From Bin87 sp965221295 (GTDB lineage Bacteria; Chloroflexota; Dehalococcoidia; Lucifugimonadales; UBA3495), in NCBI GenBank assembly GCA_965221295.1, contig OZ244879.1:1922001-1986000 (forward strand): DNA of 64,000 nt, read 5' to 3'. This document shows positions 1 through 9,613 of this stretch, one piece after another. A program made the position numbers and the translations under genes. The notes beneath the pieces were generated by a model, which searched no databases, was not told the DNA's origin, and saw only the letters and a list, made by a program, of their open reading frames with translations. How positions within the stretch are numbered: the first letter of the stretch is position 1; each line of letters opens with the position of its first letter.

Positions 1-13
1 TGGAGCCCCTAAG

Positions 14-661
14 ATGACAACGCCGATGCCGAAAAATAATCGACCTCGTGGTCCGCAAGCTTGGTGGATCCAGGCTGCGATTCTGTCCATATCGTCGACC
101 ATTCTCAGCTGCGTCATTCTGGCCAGCGCGGGTTATCCCGGCGAACACTGGCCAATGGCCGCCGCTACGATGGTAATGACCGTATTCGGAGCCAGTTTTT
201 GCACTGAACTCGTTGTCCTTTTCGCGTCGCGCCGCATGTTTTCGTACCGCGATGCCGTGTTTACGAAGCACGATTTGGAATGGAAGCAAACAGAAGCTAC
301 AACCGCCGGCCGACGAAGCTCGGCCAAGGCAATTGCGATGGTCCTGTTTCTCTCCTACCCCGTTGCCATGTGGGGCACTGCTATATTCGCCTTCCAGTGG
401 ACGGCGCAATTCAGCAACCTACCGCCAATGAACCACGCATTCTACTCTGGAGGGCTGATCGCCCTGATGGTTGGAGCCTCAACCATCGCAGCGCCGATTG
501 TATTCTCTTTCGGAATGATTGCGTTGGTCGATCGACTGTGGGACCCTGCGAAACCCATCCCTCAGGTGATTCGTTGGATATACACGGCCGCAAAATTCAC
601 GGGCGCCGCTAACCAACGGCCACGACCTAGTGTCTTCTTCGGGCCCGCCGAAGCCGCCTGA
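14..661 (+). CDS. Hypothetical four-helix membrane protein
   Basis: Unrecognised 215-residue integral membrane protein. Hydrophobic segments lie at about residues 18-42, 46-70, 104-128 and 143-172. A charged loop (about 71-103, rich in Arg and Lys) would sit in the cytoplasm by the positive-inside rule. The ATG is preceded by GGAG eight bases upstream, which supports this start. The last 30 residues are hydrophilic and carry no motif I recognise. It stands alone: the next gene begins about 360 bases downstream, and the window edge hides anything upstream. The coding call rests on length, start context and coherent hydrophobicity; no function is proposed. Confidence 0.7.
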   Translation: MTTPMPKNNRPRGPQAWWIQAAILSISSTILSCVILASAGYPGEHWPMAAATMVMTVFGASFCTELVVLFASRRMFSYRDAVFTKHDLEWKQTEATTAGRRSSAKAIAMVLFLSYPVAMWGTAIFAFQWTAQFSNLPPMNHAFYSGGLIALMVGASTIAAPIVFSFGMIALVDRLWDPAKPIPQVIRWIYTAAKFTGAANQRPRPSVFFGPAEAA

Positions 662-1021
662 ACAACTACATCAGGTGGTGCATTCTCCCCGGTCACGTTG
701 GGCATTCGGGAGCCGGCCGCCCAGCGCCGCTTCGCATTACGACAGCTCGCCGCTGGACTCGGCGCGACACATACTGCGCCATGCCGCGCTATGGCATGAC
801 ACATGGCGCCGGCCCTCGACAGAAGGCTCGTCGGTAAGGTAACACTCGGCCCAAAACGCTTGGTCGTCGCACTGCAACAGCGTCGCGCCAATGGAGTGAT
901 TTTGGTTGATTGAGGTACGGCCCCATCCCACGATCGTGTCCTTGCCCCAATGCGTTGAGCGTGTTAGATTCGCCTTGCCCGTGCCGTAGCCATGCTGTAC
1001 CTATGGAGAAGGAGCGAATAC
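662..1021. other. Intergenic stretch, nothing recognised
   Basis: About 360 bases between the membrane protein and the binding lipoprotein. The short open frames here have no ribosome site or recognisable product. The promoter of the downstream ABC operon is expected in its last 100 bases, but I see no convincing -35/-10 pair. Confidence 0.5.
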
Positions 1022-3076
1022 ATGATTCGGCCAGTGGGACTTGTTAGCCTGTGCGTGTTGACGCTTGCCGCCTCTGTGCTGGCAGGGTGCGGCAGAGAGG
1101 TAACCGTCCAGGAGGTAGTGCGGGAAGTGGAGGTGGTGGTTACGGCTACCCCCGCGCCGGGTTCATCCGCGCCGACCTCGCCCGACACCAACTCGACGCG
1201 GGCTCTACAGTCCGCTGCGGCGACTCAACCCTTTGACCCAACGCCGACGCGAGACTCCAGCGCCGTTTCCGCCACCGCCGCGCCGAGCGAAATAATCTAC
1301 CGCCTGGGAATATCCGCGGATTTGACCACCACCAATTATTGGGCCTACCTGGGACCCGACAGCACCATCTGGAACCTGTATGCCCTGAGCGGCGGCAAGC
1401 CCGTCCTGTACACCTATTCCGCGCAACGCTTCGACTGGGCGCCATCCCTGGCCCTCGATTTCCCATCGCCCCTGGAGCAGGAGATCGCGGATGGCCAGAC
1501 CTTCTGGACAACCCAAGTACCCCTGAAGCGCGGGGCGCTCTGGAGCGACGGCCGAGCAATCACCGCTGAGGATTTCGTATTCACCGCAGATACCGCCACC
1601 AGTCTGCAGCTTTCCGGAAACTGGCCTTCTATCATCGACCCCGACTTCTTCAGCCATGCCGAAGCGGTGGATCGCTACCAACTCAAGATTTTCTTCAAGC
1701 AGAAGCCGGGCCTGGCCCGTTGGCAGTTTGGCTTGGCGTTCATGCCCATATTCTCCAAGGCCTACTGGGAACCCGTTGTCGCCGAGGCGAAGGAAGCAGG
1801 CGACATATTGGAACAACAGAAAGTCCTTTACGCGCACGTTCCTGACGACGAACCATCCGCCGGCGGGTTCCGGTTCACCAAGTGGGAGCGCGGCGCCTTC
1901 GCCGAAAAGGAACGGAACGCCGATTACTACTTCAACGGAAGCGTGGTTACTCAATACGCAAACGGCGCCTACACCGACGTTAAAGCAGGAGATTACGAGT
2001 TCACGGCGTACGGTGACCCGGAAGGCGAAAAGACCCTGGAATACACCGTGGGCCCTTACGCGGATAGCGTCATCTATTCAATTTACGGAAGCCAGGACGC
2101 TACAACGCTGGCCCTGAAAAAGGGCGACATCGATCTCATGCTCAATCCCCTGGGATTGTCTCGAGGGTTGCAGGAACAACTCGTCGGCGAGGAGGGACTG
2201 GCCGTAATTGAAAACCCCTCTAACGGAGTGCGTTATTTGGGTTTTAACATGCGCAAGGCCCCCATGAACAGCGTGGCGTTCCGGACCGCGGTGGCGACGC
2301 TGATCGACAAGGAATTCCTGACCAGCGCCATTCTGCAGGGCGTGGCCATTCCCGTTTACGCCATGGTGCCTGAGGGAAACCGGGCGTGGCACAATCCAGA
2401 CACTCCCCTGATCGGCAAGGGCTTGAGCCGCGGCGAGCGCATTGCCCAGGCCGTGCAAACCCTCAAGGATGCGGGATTCACCTGGGAAACGGAGCCGCAG
2501 GTGAGCGAAGACGGCAGATTCGTTGAGCAGGTGGGCCGTGGCCTGAAGATGCCCAACGGTGAGCCGATCCCTGCCATGACGATCCTGGCCCCCAGCGCCG
2601 GTTACGACCCTTTGCGGTCCACCTTCGCCATCTGGATTGAACGTTGGCTGAACGAAGTCGGCATACCCGCGCGGGCCGACCTCACCGGGTTCAACCTGAT
2701 CGTGGAAAAGGTGTTTGACCGCCAGGATTTCGACATGTGGATCCTCGGTTGGTCCCTGACCCTGTATCCCGATTACCTGGAGGCGTTCTTCCATAGCCGT
2801 CATTCGGAGCCCGAGGGCCACAATGCTGGCGGCTACAACAACCCCGAGTTTGATCGGCTAGCCGACGAATTGCTGGCGGAGTCTGACCTGGACGCCGCGC
2901 GGAGGCAGGTCTTTGAGATGCAAGCGTTTCTCGCCGAAGATCTGCCGTACGTGACGCTCTTCGACACCCCGCTGGTGGAGGCCTACCGCAGCGACCGCGT
3001 TGAGTATCCGTACACCGAATCCCTGGGCGGGCTGCAGAACGCGGCCGGCATGCCGACTCTGGCGCAGTTCAAGTGA
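1022..3076 (+). CDS. ABC transporter substrate-binding lipoprotein, family 5 (peptide/nickel type)
   Basis: Extracellular solute receptor of an oligopeptide/dipeptide/nickel-type importer, 684 residues. A signal peptide ends in a lipobox (L-A-G-C, Cys23), so the mature protein should be lipid-anchored outside the membrane. A Val/Glu-rich then Thr/Pro/Ser/Ala-rich linker (about residues 25-90) leads into the SBP_bac_5 fold, with the family's late segment describing movement of residues around 'GYNNPEFDRL' near residue 600. I chose the ATG at 1022 over an in-frame upstream start because GGAGAAGGAG lies just before it and the signal peptide then begins normally. Two permeases and two ATPases follow on the same strand, giving a complete importer. 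The substrate cannot be read from sequence; family 5 members bind peptides, nickel chelates, sugars or opines. Confidence 0.93.
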   Translation: MIRPVGLVSLCVLTLAASVLAGCGREVTVQEVVREVEVVVTATPAPGSSAPTSPDTNSTRALQSAAATQPFDPTPTRDSSAVSATAAPSEIIYRLGISADLTTTNYWAYLGPDSTIWNLYALSGGKPVLYTYSAQRFDWAPSLALDFPSPLEQEIADGQTFWTTQVPLKRGALWSDGRAITAEDFVFTADTATSLQLSGNWPSIIDPDFFSHAEAVDRYQLKIFFKQKPGLARWQFGLAFMPIFSKAYWEPVVAEAKEAGDILEQQKVLYAHVPDDEPSAGGFRFTKWERGAFAEKERNADYYFNGSVVTQYANGAYTDVKAGDYEFTAYGDPEGEKTLEYTVGPYADSVIYSIYGSQDATTLALKKGDIDLMLNPLGLSRGLQEQLVGEEGLAVIENPSNGVRYLGFNMRKAPMNSVAFRTAVATLIDKEFLTSAILQGVAIPVYAMVPEGNRAWHNPDTPLIGKGLSRGERIAQAVQTLKDAGFTWETEPQVSEDGRFVEQVGRGLKMPNGEPIPAMTILAPSAGYDPLRSTFAIWIERWLNEVGIPARADLTGFNLIVEKVFDRQDFDMWILGWSLTLYPDYLEAFFHSRHSEPEGHNAGGYNNPEFDRLADELLAESDLDAARRQVFEMQAFLAEDLPYVTLFDTPLVEAYRSDRVEYPYTESLGGLQNAAGMPTLAQFK

Positions 3077-3163
3077 TTGACGCCTGAACCCGCCGCGCGT
3101 CCGCTCGCTCGGATTCGCCAACCCTGACACCAGCAGGCCCGGTTTCCGAAGGAACGCTCGCCA

Positions 3164-4315
3164 ATGACGACCTACTTGGCCCGAAGGGCTGGTCAGATGG
3201 CGCTGACCTTTTTTTTGATCGTCACCCTGGCGTTCTTTCTGGTGCAGGCTCAACCCGGCGATTACGCTACCTTCTACACCTTGAATCCCGACCTGCCCGC
3301 GGAGGCGCGGGAGCAGATCAAGGCGTCCTTCGGGTTGGACAAACCCCTGTGGCAGCAGTACTTGATTCACATGAAGAACACTATCACCGGAAACTTCGGG
3401 GTATCGTTCGGCCACTTCCCTCGACCGGTTCTCGAAGTATTGGCGGAGCGATTGCCGCGCACTGCGGTTCTGTTTCTGTCGGCGACGGCAGTTTCTTTCT
3501 ACGTTGGATTCTTTTTGGGCAAGATGATCGCCTGGCGCCGTGGCGGCGTATTGGAATACGCGGCGACTATATCGGGCGCGACCCTCTTCACCGCGTTCAC
3601 TCCAGCCTTCGCCCTGATGATGATTTGGGCCTTCGCCTTCAAGCTGGGCTGGTTGCCGGTGGGCAAGTTCCTGGATCCTCTGGTGTGGCGCGGCGCCGAG
3701 GTCAGCGCCAACCAGATTTTCAGCTTCATGCTGGCCACTGCGGCCGCCTTCGTTGTGTTTGTGTTCCTGATCCTGCTGGCCTCAAGGAAGCTCGGACACG
3801 CCGGGCGGGCCTGGATGCCGTACTTGGGCATCGCGGCCGGCGCTGCGGCGATACCCATCGCCTGGGCCGCTACCGGCTTGGGCTATTTGGCCCTGGACAT
3901 CCTGCGCCACATGGTTCTTCCCGTCGCTACCCTGACCCTCATATCCTTCGCCGGCACGATGCTGCTCACTCGCAACAGCATGTTGGAAACCATGCGCGAG
4001 GACTACGTGATGGCGGCCCGGGCCAAAGGCCTTCCCGAAAGTGCGGTGCGGGATCGGCACGCCGCCCGCAACGCGTTGCTGCCGGTGGTCACCAGCCTCG
4101 TGTACAGCCTCATCTTCGCCATCGACGGCAGCGTGATCATCGAGAGCGTGTTCTCTTGGCCGGGCGTGGGCATGACCCTGCTGCAGGCAGTCCGTTCGGA
4201 AGACTTGCCCCTGGTGATGGGCTCCATGGTGTTCATTGGCCTGTTCTCGCTGCTGGCTCACGTCATCGTTGACGTGCTGTACGTGTACCTTGACCCCAGG
4301 ATACGTTACCGGTGA
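3164..4315 (+). CDS. ABC transporter permease, DppB/OppB family
   Basis: First transmembrane subunit of the peptide-type importer. The N-terminus (TYLARRAGQMALTFFLIV) is the usual first helix of DppB proteins, and the conserved EAA cytoplasmic loop that docks the ATPase is visible at about residues 283-310 (EDYVMAARAKGLPESAV, then the NALLPVV segment). At 383 residues it is longer than the usual 310-340: an extra hydrophobic stretch lies at about residues 190-245 between the central helices. A GAAGGA site precedes the ATG. It is 87 bases after the lipoprotein gene and is followed by the DppC-type partner, so co-transcription is likely. Confidence 0.93.
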   Translation: MTTYLARRAGQMALTFFLIVTLAFFLVQAQPGDYATFYTLNPDLPAEAREQIKASFGLDKPLWQQYLIHMKNTITGNFGVSFGHFPRPVLEVLAERLPRTAVLFLSATAVSFYVGFFLGKMIAWRRGGVLEYAATISGATLFTAFTPAFALMMIWAFAFKLGWLPVGKFLDPLVWRGAEVSANQIFSFMLATAAAFVVFVFLILLASRKLGHAGRAWMPYLGIAAGAAAIPIAWAATGLGYLALDILRHMVLPVATLTLISFAGTMLLTRNSMLETMREDYVMAARAKGLPESAVRDRHAARNALLPVVTSLVYSLIFAIDGSVIIESVFSWPGVGMTLLQAVRSEDLPLVMGSMVFIGLFSLLAHVIVDVLYVYLDPRIRYR

Positions 4316-4468
4316 CCGCGCGACAGTCAAGCATCCCCTCTCTCACCGTACAGGTTGGCCACCGGTTGGCCGCCATCCGCCGCAAGCCGCCGACGCCGCG
4401 GATGCCATGGCTCCGCCGCCGTCCGCGTGGCCGGGCGTCCTTCGCCGTGGGCGTCTGCGTGTAGCCAA

Positions 4469-5485
4469 GTGAACAATCCGGAGCCAAACCGAGTTTCGGA
4501 GCCTGCAGAGGCGTCATCGCTGTTTGCGGACGGGATGCCGAACGCCCCGTCTCGGCGCCGTTTTCACCTCGTGGCCGCTCGGCTGCGGCTGGCGTGGCGG
4601 ACCCTGCTGGATGGCTGGGCAATATTCGTCGAGAGCCGCATTGGTCTGCTCTCGCTGGCCACCATCGCGCTGTTCGCGTTGATGGCGGCGGCCCACCCGT
4701 TACTGATGGCAACGGTGTGGGATCCCCAGGTGTACGACCCAGTAACTGGTTACGCCTTCGACCAGTTTCATCATCCGGCCCCGCCAGATTGGCGGCATCC
4801 CCTGGGCACTGACCCGCTGGGCAGAGACGTTCTGAGCCAGTTGCTGTATAGCGCCCGCTCGGAATTCATCCTGGGCATCACCGCCGCGCTGGTCACGGTG
4901 GGTATCGCAACGACGGTGGGCGCGGTGGCCGCCTACTTCGGTGGGCTGGTGGATTCGGCTCTGATGCGCCTAGCAGACTTAATGATTGCCCTGCCGGGGA
5001 TCTCCCTCCTGATCGTGCTGAGCGCCTTGTTCAACCTGAACCTATTCTATCTGGCTCTGATCATCGGTTTGCTGGGCGGATTTGGCGGCACGGCCATCAT
5101 TTTGAAGTCGCAAGCCCTGACCATACGGGTCAAACCGTATATCGAGGCGGCCCGCGCGGCTGGTGGTAGCCACCGCCACATCATCTTCGTCCACATCATA
5201 CCCAACCTGCTGCCGCTATCGCTCCTGTACATGATGTTCACCGTCACCGGCGCCATCTTCGCCGAGGCTGTGCTGTCATTCTTGGGTCTGCTCGACTTGA
5301 GGATGAGCTGGGGCATTATGATCCACACCGCCAGCGCCGGCGGCTACCTGCTGAGCGGGGCCGACTATTGGTGGCTGGTCATCCCGGCCAGCGCCTCCAT
5401 CACCCTGTTGTGCAGCGCCTTCTACTTGGTGGGCCGGGCGCTGGACGAGGTGGTGAACCCCAAGCTTCGGCGGCATGACCGGTGA
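4469..5485 (+). CDS. ABC transporter permease, DppC/OppC family
   Basis: Second permease of the peptide-type importer. Six helices are expected. The first hydrophobic segment begins about 50 residues in, the family's 'HPLGTDPLGRDVLSQLLYS' signature follows it, and the EAA loop is at 'VKPYIEAARAAGG' and onwards. The start is uncertain. GTG at 4469 is given here; ATG at 4535 would still leave a normal 30-residue cytoplasmic tail, and a TTG at 4355 would add a low-complexity Arg-rich tail that looks non-native. It lies between the DppB-type permease and the two ATPases on the same strand. Confidence 0.9.
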   Translation: MNNPEPNRVSEPAEASSLFADGMPNAPSRRRFHLVAARLRLAWRTLLDGWAIFVESRIGLLSLATIALFALMAAAHPLLMATVWDPQVYDPVTGYAFDQFHHPAPPDWRHPLGTDPLGRDVLSQLLYSARSEFILGITAALVTVGIATTVGAVAAYFGGLVDSALMRLADLMIALPGISLLIVLSALFNLNLFYLALIIGLLGGFGGTAIILKSQALTIRVKPYIEAARAAGGSHRHIIFVHIIPNLLPLSLLYMMFTVTGAIFAEAVLSFLGLLDLRMSWGIMIHTASAGGYLLSGADYWWLVIPASASITLLCSAFYLVGRALDEVVNPKLRRHDR

Positions 5486-5624
5486 TGTCAGCAAATCCAC
5501 ATCAACCGTCGCCACGGCCTGACACGACACCCTTTCGGCGGCAATGGCCGGCGCCCAAGCTCCACGCCCGCCGAATCGTCCCGTATCGCCGTTGGCGGCG
5601 CCGGCGGTCACAAGGCAACGCCCC

Positions 5625-6620
5625 ATGATCGACACGAAACGCGAACCCATCCTGAAGGTCGTTGACCTCTCCATGTCCTATCTGACCAAGCAAGGACCGA
5701 TGCCAGCGGTGCAGTCGGTGAGCTTTGAGCTGGAACGTGGGGAATCGCTGGGCCTGGTGGGCGAGTCGGGATGCGGCAAGACTTCCGTCGCCAATTGCTT
5801 GATGCGGTTGCTACCGGACAATGGGCGGCTGACGGGAGGCCGGGCTCTGCTGGACGGTCAGGATCTTCTAGCCCTGTCCGAGGCGGAGATGCGGAGTTTC
5901 CGATGGCGTCGCATGGCCATGGTGTTTCAGGCCGCCATGAATGCCCTGGACCCCGTGTACCGCGTCGGCCAGCAGGTCATCGAAGCCATCGAGACCCACG
6001 GCGTGGAGACCAACCCAACCGCCGCCCGTGAGCGGGTGTCGCGCCTGTTTCGCATGATGGGCCTGGCGCCACAGTTGATGGAGCGATACCCTCACGAATT
6101 CAGCGGCGGTATGCGGCAGCGCGCGGTAATTGCCATGGCGCTTTGCTGCGATCCCGACGTGATCATCGCAGATGAGCCTACCACCGCCCTCGATGTGATC
6201 GTGCAGGATCGCATCCTTCGCGAATTCAAAATGGCGCAGCGGGAACTGGGCATGGCCATGATCTACATCACCCACGACATTGGCGTGGTGGCGGAGGTCA
6301 CTGACCGCGTTGGGGTGATGTACGCCGGCCGCTTGGTGGAACTGGGTGACACAGCTGATGTGTTCCGCGCCCCCATGCACCCCTACACGGCGGCTCTGCT
6401 GTCGTCCTTTCCCAGCATCACCGGACCACGGCGGGAATTGTCCAGCGTGCCGGGCGAACCGCCCAGCTTGGCCAGCCCTCCATCGGGTTGCCCGTTCCAT
6501 CCCCGGTGCGCGTTGGCCTCCGAGGAATGCCGGCGGGATTTCCCGCCCCAGGCGCGTCTCGGCAACCGGTGGGCAGCCTGCTGGCATCCGCTCACCGAAG
6601 CGGATGGGGTGGCGCCGTGA
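5625..6620 (+). CDS. ABC transporter ATP-binding protein, DppD/OppD family
   Basis: First ATPase of the importer, 331 residues. Walker A (GESGCGKTS), the ABC signature (FSGGMRQRAVIAMAL), Walker B (VIIADEPTTALD) and the switch His in 'YITHD' are all present. The C-terminal oligopeptide-transporter extension with its Cys cluster (CPFHPRCALASEEC) is also visible; in this family it can hold an Fe-S cluster. The ATG at 5625 is preferred over 5544, whose extra 27 residues are Pro/Ala-rich and lack family similarity. It overlaps the next ATPase by four bases (GTGA), a sign of translational coupling. Confidence 0.94.
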   Translation: MIDTKREPILKVVDLSMSYLTKQGPMPAVQSVSFELERGESLGLVGESGCGKTSVANCLMRLLPDNGRLTGGRALLDGQDLLALSEAEMRSFRWRRMAMVFQAAMNALDPVYRVGQQVIEAIETHGVETNPTAARERVSRLFRMMGLAPQLMERYPHEFSGGMRQRAVIAMALCCDPDVIIADEPTTALDVIVQDRILREFKMAQRELGMAMIYITHDIGVVAEVTDRVGVMYAGRLVELGDTADVFRAPMHPYTAALLSSFPSITGPRRELSSVPGEPPSLASPPSGCPFHPRCALASEECRRDFPPQARLGNRWAACWHPLTEADGVAP

Positions 6621-7639
6621 GCCACCGAGACGATGAACCCCTGGTGATGGTGGAGGGATTGAGCAAGCTGTTCCCCATTGCCGAAAACCTGTTTCGCAAG
6701 CCATCGGGCTTCGTCCACGCCGTTTCCGACGTGTCCTTCCAACTGGGACGCGGCGAAAGTCTGGGCCTGGTGGGCGAATCTGGCTGCGGCAAGACCACCG
6801 TGGGCAAGTTACTGGTCCAACTATTGGAACCCACGGCGGGAAGCATTGCGTACCGCTTTCCGGCGCCAGATGGAGGTAGACGGCTGACAGAGTCGGTGGA
6901 AGCATCCAGCATCAAGGGGCGGCAGTTGAGAATGTTCCGTCGCCAAGCGCAGATCATCTTTCAGGATCCTTACGAATCCATGAACCCCCGACGCACCGTG
7001 TACGACACGGTTGCGGAGCCGTTGGCTGTGCAGGGCATCGGCGACGCCCTCGGCAGGTTGGATCGGGTTTCCGAAATTCTGACACTCGTGGGGCTGGCGC
7101 CGCCCGGCGCGTTTCTGTTCCGTCGACCCCACGAACTCTCCGGCGGCCAACGCCAGCGGGTAGCGGTCGCTCGGGCCTTGATCATCGGCCCGTCGTTGGT
7201 GGTCGCTGACGAACCGACTTCCATGCTGGACGTGTCCAGCCGGGCTGGCGTCATGTCGCTGATGCAGGATCTGGCCGAGCGCCTGGGCATTTCCTACTTG
7301 TACATCACCCACGACTTGGCGGTGGCGCGGTACATGTGCCATCGGATCGCCGTGATGTACCTGGGCAAGATCGTGGAGTTGGCCGAAACCGAGGAACTGT
7401 TGCGCAACCCCCTGCATCCGTACACCAAGGCTCTACTGTCCGCTGCGCCCAGCGCCGATCCCACGCGACGCCGGGACCCGCCAAATATCCTGGGGGATTT
7501 GTCCCTCCCGATTGACCCGCCCGAGCAGTGCCGCTTTTACGGACGGTGCCCAGCCGCCACCGAATGGTGCCGGCAAAATGCCCACCCTCCTACCGAGGAG
7601 AAGGCGCCAGGCCATTGGGTGGCGTGCTATGAGGCGTGA
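6617..7639 (+). CDS. ABC transporter ATP-binding protein, DppF/OppF family
   Basis: Second ATPase of the importer, 340 residues. Walker A (GESGCGKTT), signature (LSGGQRQRVAVARAL), Walker B (LVVADEPTSMLD) and the C-terminal Cys motif (CRFYGRCPAATEWC) are intact. The GTG start overlaps the TGA of the preceding gene; the longer in-frame extension from 6488 would be antisense-like sequence inside DppD. This ends the five-gene importer operon: a convergent iron-type permease gene ends only 12 bases further on. Confidence 0.93.
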   Translation: MSHRDDEPLVMVEGLSKLFPIAENLFRKPSGFVHAVSDVSFQLGRGESLGLVGESGCGKTTVGKLLVQLLEPTAGSIAYRFPAPDGGRRLTESVEASSIKGRQLRMFRRQAQIIFQDPYESMNPRRTVYDTVAEPLAVQGIGDALGRLDRVSEILTLVGLAPPGAFLFRRPHELSGGQRQRVAVARALIIGPSLVVADEPTSMLDVSSRAGVMSLMQDLAERLGISYLYITHDLAVARYMCHRIAVMYLGKIVELAETEELLRNPLHPYTKALLSAAPSADPTRRRDPPNILGDLSLPIDPPEQCRFYGRCPAATEWCRQNAHPPTEEKAPGHWVACYEA

Positions 7640-7650
7640 TTGTCCCGGCG

Positions 7651-9306
7651 TCAGTCTCGCCGCCGTTCCTCTCGCATAGTGATGAACGCCAACGGAATTG
7701 ACGAGACGGCCACCAGCAACAGGGCGGGAACGGCGGCTCGGGCGAAGAACGCCTCCTCCGCTGCCGCCCAGATGGACGACGCCAACGTGGTGAACCCGAT
7801 GGGGCTGAGGATCAGTGTGGCGGGCAGTTCTTTCATGGTGAGGAGAAATACCAGCGCGGCGCCCGTCAATATGCCGGGCCGGATTAAGGGAACGGTGACC
7901 GTGAGCAACGTCACGAACGGCGTCTTTCCCAAGCTGCGGGCGGCGTCCTCAAATTCCGGGCGCACCTGCGTCAACGACGCCCGGAGCGCGCCTACCGCCG
8001 CGGGCAGAAACAGCGTGACATGCGCCACCGCCAGCATGGCCAACGACTGATATAGCCACGTAGCGTAATTTGCCCCCACGTACACCAATCCCAGGGCAAT
8101 CACGATGCCGGGCAGCGCGAAACCAACGAATCCGAGCCGTTCCAGCCAACGGCTGAATCGGCCTGGGTATCGGACCGCCAGCGCCGCGATTGGCATGGCG
8201 CAAACTACCGTCAGGGCGGCGGCCAGCGTTGAGATTCCCACCGAGTTGATCGCCGCTGTCCAGGGCAGCAGCAGTGGTTCGCCAGCGGCAATCCCGCGAA
8301 CGGCCCAATAGAGCAGCACGGCCACCGGCAGGCACAAGGAGACCAACCCCACCACGGCGCAATACGCCAGCGATGGCCAGCGCCACCAGCCCAGAGCAAC
8401 CGGCTGAGGTGATCGTTCCGCACCGCCTCGGCTCCGGTAGTAACGCCCGCCGCCGGCGCGTCGCGCCGTATGCTCCCCCCAAACCACGAGCAGAGCCAGC
8501 GCTATCAGCCCCAGAGACCAGACCGCCGCCAAGGTGCGGTTCAGAGCCGCTCCGTACTGGATGAAGATGCTCCACGTGAAGGTTTCATAGCGCATTATGG
8601 CCACCGCTCCGAAGTCGCTCAAGGCGTAGAGCGCAGTGAGCAATCCGCCGGCCAGAATGGCCGGCCGCAGTATGGGTAGCGTGACGCTGCGGAAGGTTTG
8701 CCACTGATTGCGACCCAACGCCCGCGCCGATTCTTCCAGCGATGTGTCCATGCTCCAAAGAGCGGCGCGCATCGGCAGCAGAACGTACGGAAAACTGATT
8801 ATGATCAGGGTGATGGCGGCGCCGGGAAACCCGTAGATGCTGGGGATACGTTCCACCCCAAAGGCCGCCTCCAGCCATCCCTGCAAGATGCCGCGCGGGC
8901 CCAAACCCACCGCCATGGTGAACCCTACTATGTACGAAGGGAGCGCCAGCGGCAGCATGGTGACCACCCGCCAGAATCCGCGCGCCGGCAGATCGGCGCG
9001 CACGGTCAACCACGCGAGAGGCGCCGCAACCACGATGCAGCCAACCATGACCACGGCCATCAGCGCCACCGTCCGCCACACTACCCAGAGGGTCCGTGCG
9101 CGGACAACAAGATCGATTGCCTCGGGCCCGGCGCCGATGGCGCGAAGCGCCAGATACGCCGGCGCAGTCAACAGGAGGATCGCCACCACCAGCGCCGGAA
9201 GCCAAATCACTGGCGCCGGCCGGGCCGTCCCGTCGAACAACCAGGCGGTTGGGACACGGGGCATTGAGGCGACCAAATTGGACACTGAGGCCATTAGCGT
9301 GGGCAC
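7651..9306 (-). CDS. Iron(III)-type ABC transporter, fused double permease (FbpB/ThiP-like)
   Basis: Inner-membrane subunit of about 551 residues formed by two fused permease domains, as in FbpB/SfuB ferric-iron and ThiP thiamine systems. About twelve helices are visible. Each half carries its own EAA loop: 'SLEESARALGRNQWQTF' in the N-terminal half and 'EFEDAARSLGKTPFVTL' in the C-terminal half. The GTG at 9306 is used; ATG at 9294 is also possible. The partner ATPase is at 10590-11687 and a DtxR-type repressor lies between them, which favours a metal (iron) substrate. No periplasmic binding protein gene is visible in the cluster. Confidence 0.88.
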   Translation of the reverse strand: MPTLMASVSNLVASMPRVPTAWLFDGTARPAPVIWLPALVVAILLLTAPAYLALRAIGAGPEAIDLVVRARTLWVVWRTVALMAVVMVGCIVVAAPLAWLTVRADLPARGFWRVVTMLPLALPSYIVGFTMAVGLGPRGILQGWLEAAFGVERIPSIYGFPGAAITLIIISFPYVLLPMRAALWSMDTSLEESARALGRNQWQTFRSVTLPILRPAILAGGLLTALYALSDFGAVAIMRYETFTWSIFIQYGAALNRTLAAVWSLGLIALALLVVWGEHTARRAGGGRYYRSRGGAERSPQPVALGWWRWPSLAYCAVVGLVSLCLPVAVLLYWAVRGIAAGEPLLLPWTAAINSVGISTLAAALTVVCAMPIAALAVRYPGRFSRWLERLGFVGFALPGIVIALGLVYVGANYATWLYQSLAMLAVAHVTLFLPAAVGALRASLTQVRPEFEDAARSLGKTPFVTLLTVTVPLIRPGILTGAALVFLLTMKELPATLILSPIGFTTLASSIWAAAEEAFFARAAVPALLLVAVSSIPLAFITMREERRRD

Positions 9307-9613
9307 AATTGAAATGATTGTCTACACGAACACCATTTTACGGACCCACGTCGAGAGAAATCAAATCAGTTGTGCCATGCGACGTGTCCACCTGTGGTCC
9401 GACATTGCTGGGACACGGCGATCTCCTGCCCGCGAGAAGGCCGTAGAGCGTCAGATCCGGGCGGCCGCCGGAAGCGGCGGACCAGAATATCGCGTTTCCC
9501 CCGCATTCACAGGCGGGGTCGGATCGCGACGACAATAGGGGCGCTTACTGCCACCACAGACGCAGGGTCGCCGATGTAGCGCAACCTCAACTCGGCCTAA
9601 AGCGTCCCCAAAT
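9307..9613. other. Intergenic, upstream of the iron-type permease
   Basis: About 307 bases. A TAAAAT hexamer (minus strand, 9338-9346 region) could be a -10 box for the permease. A short imperfect palindrome (ACAAT-7-ATTGT, around 9305-9321) sits at the start codon. Neither resembles a textbook DtxR box closely enough to call. Nothing else is seen. Confidence 0.35.
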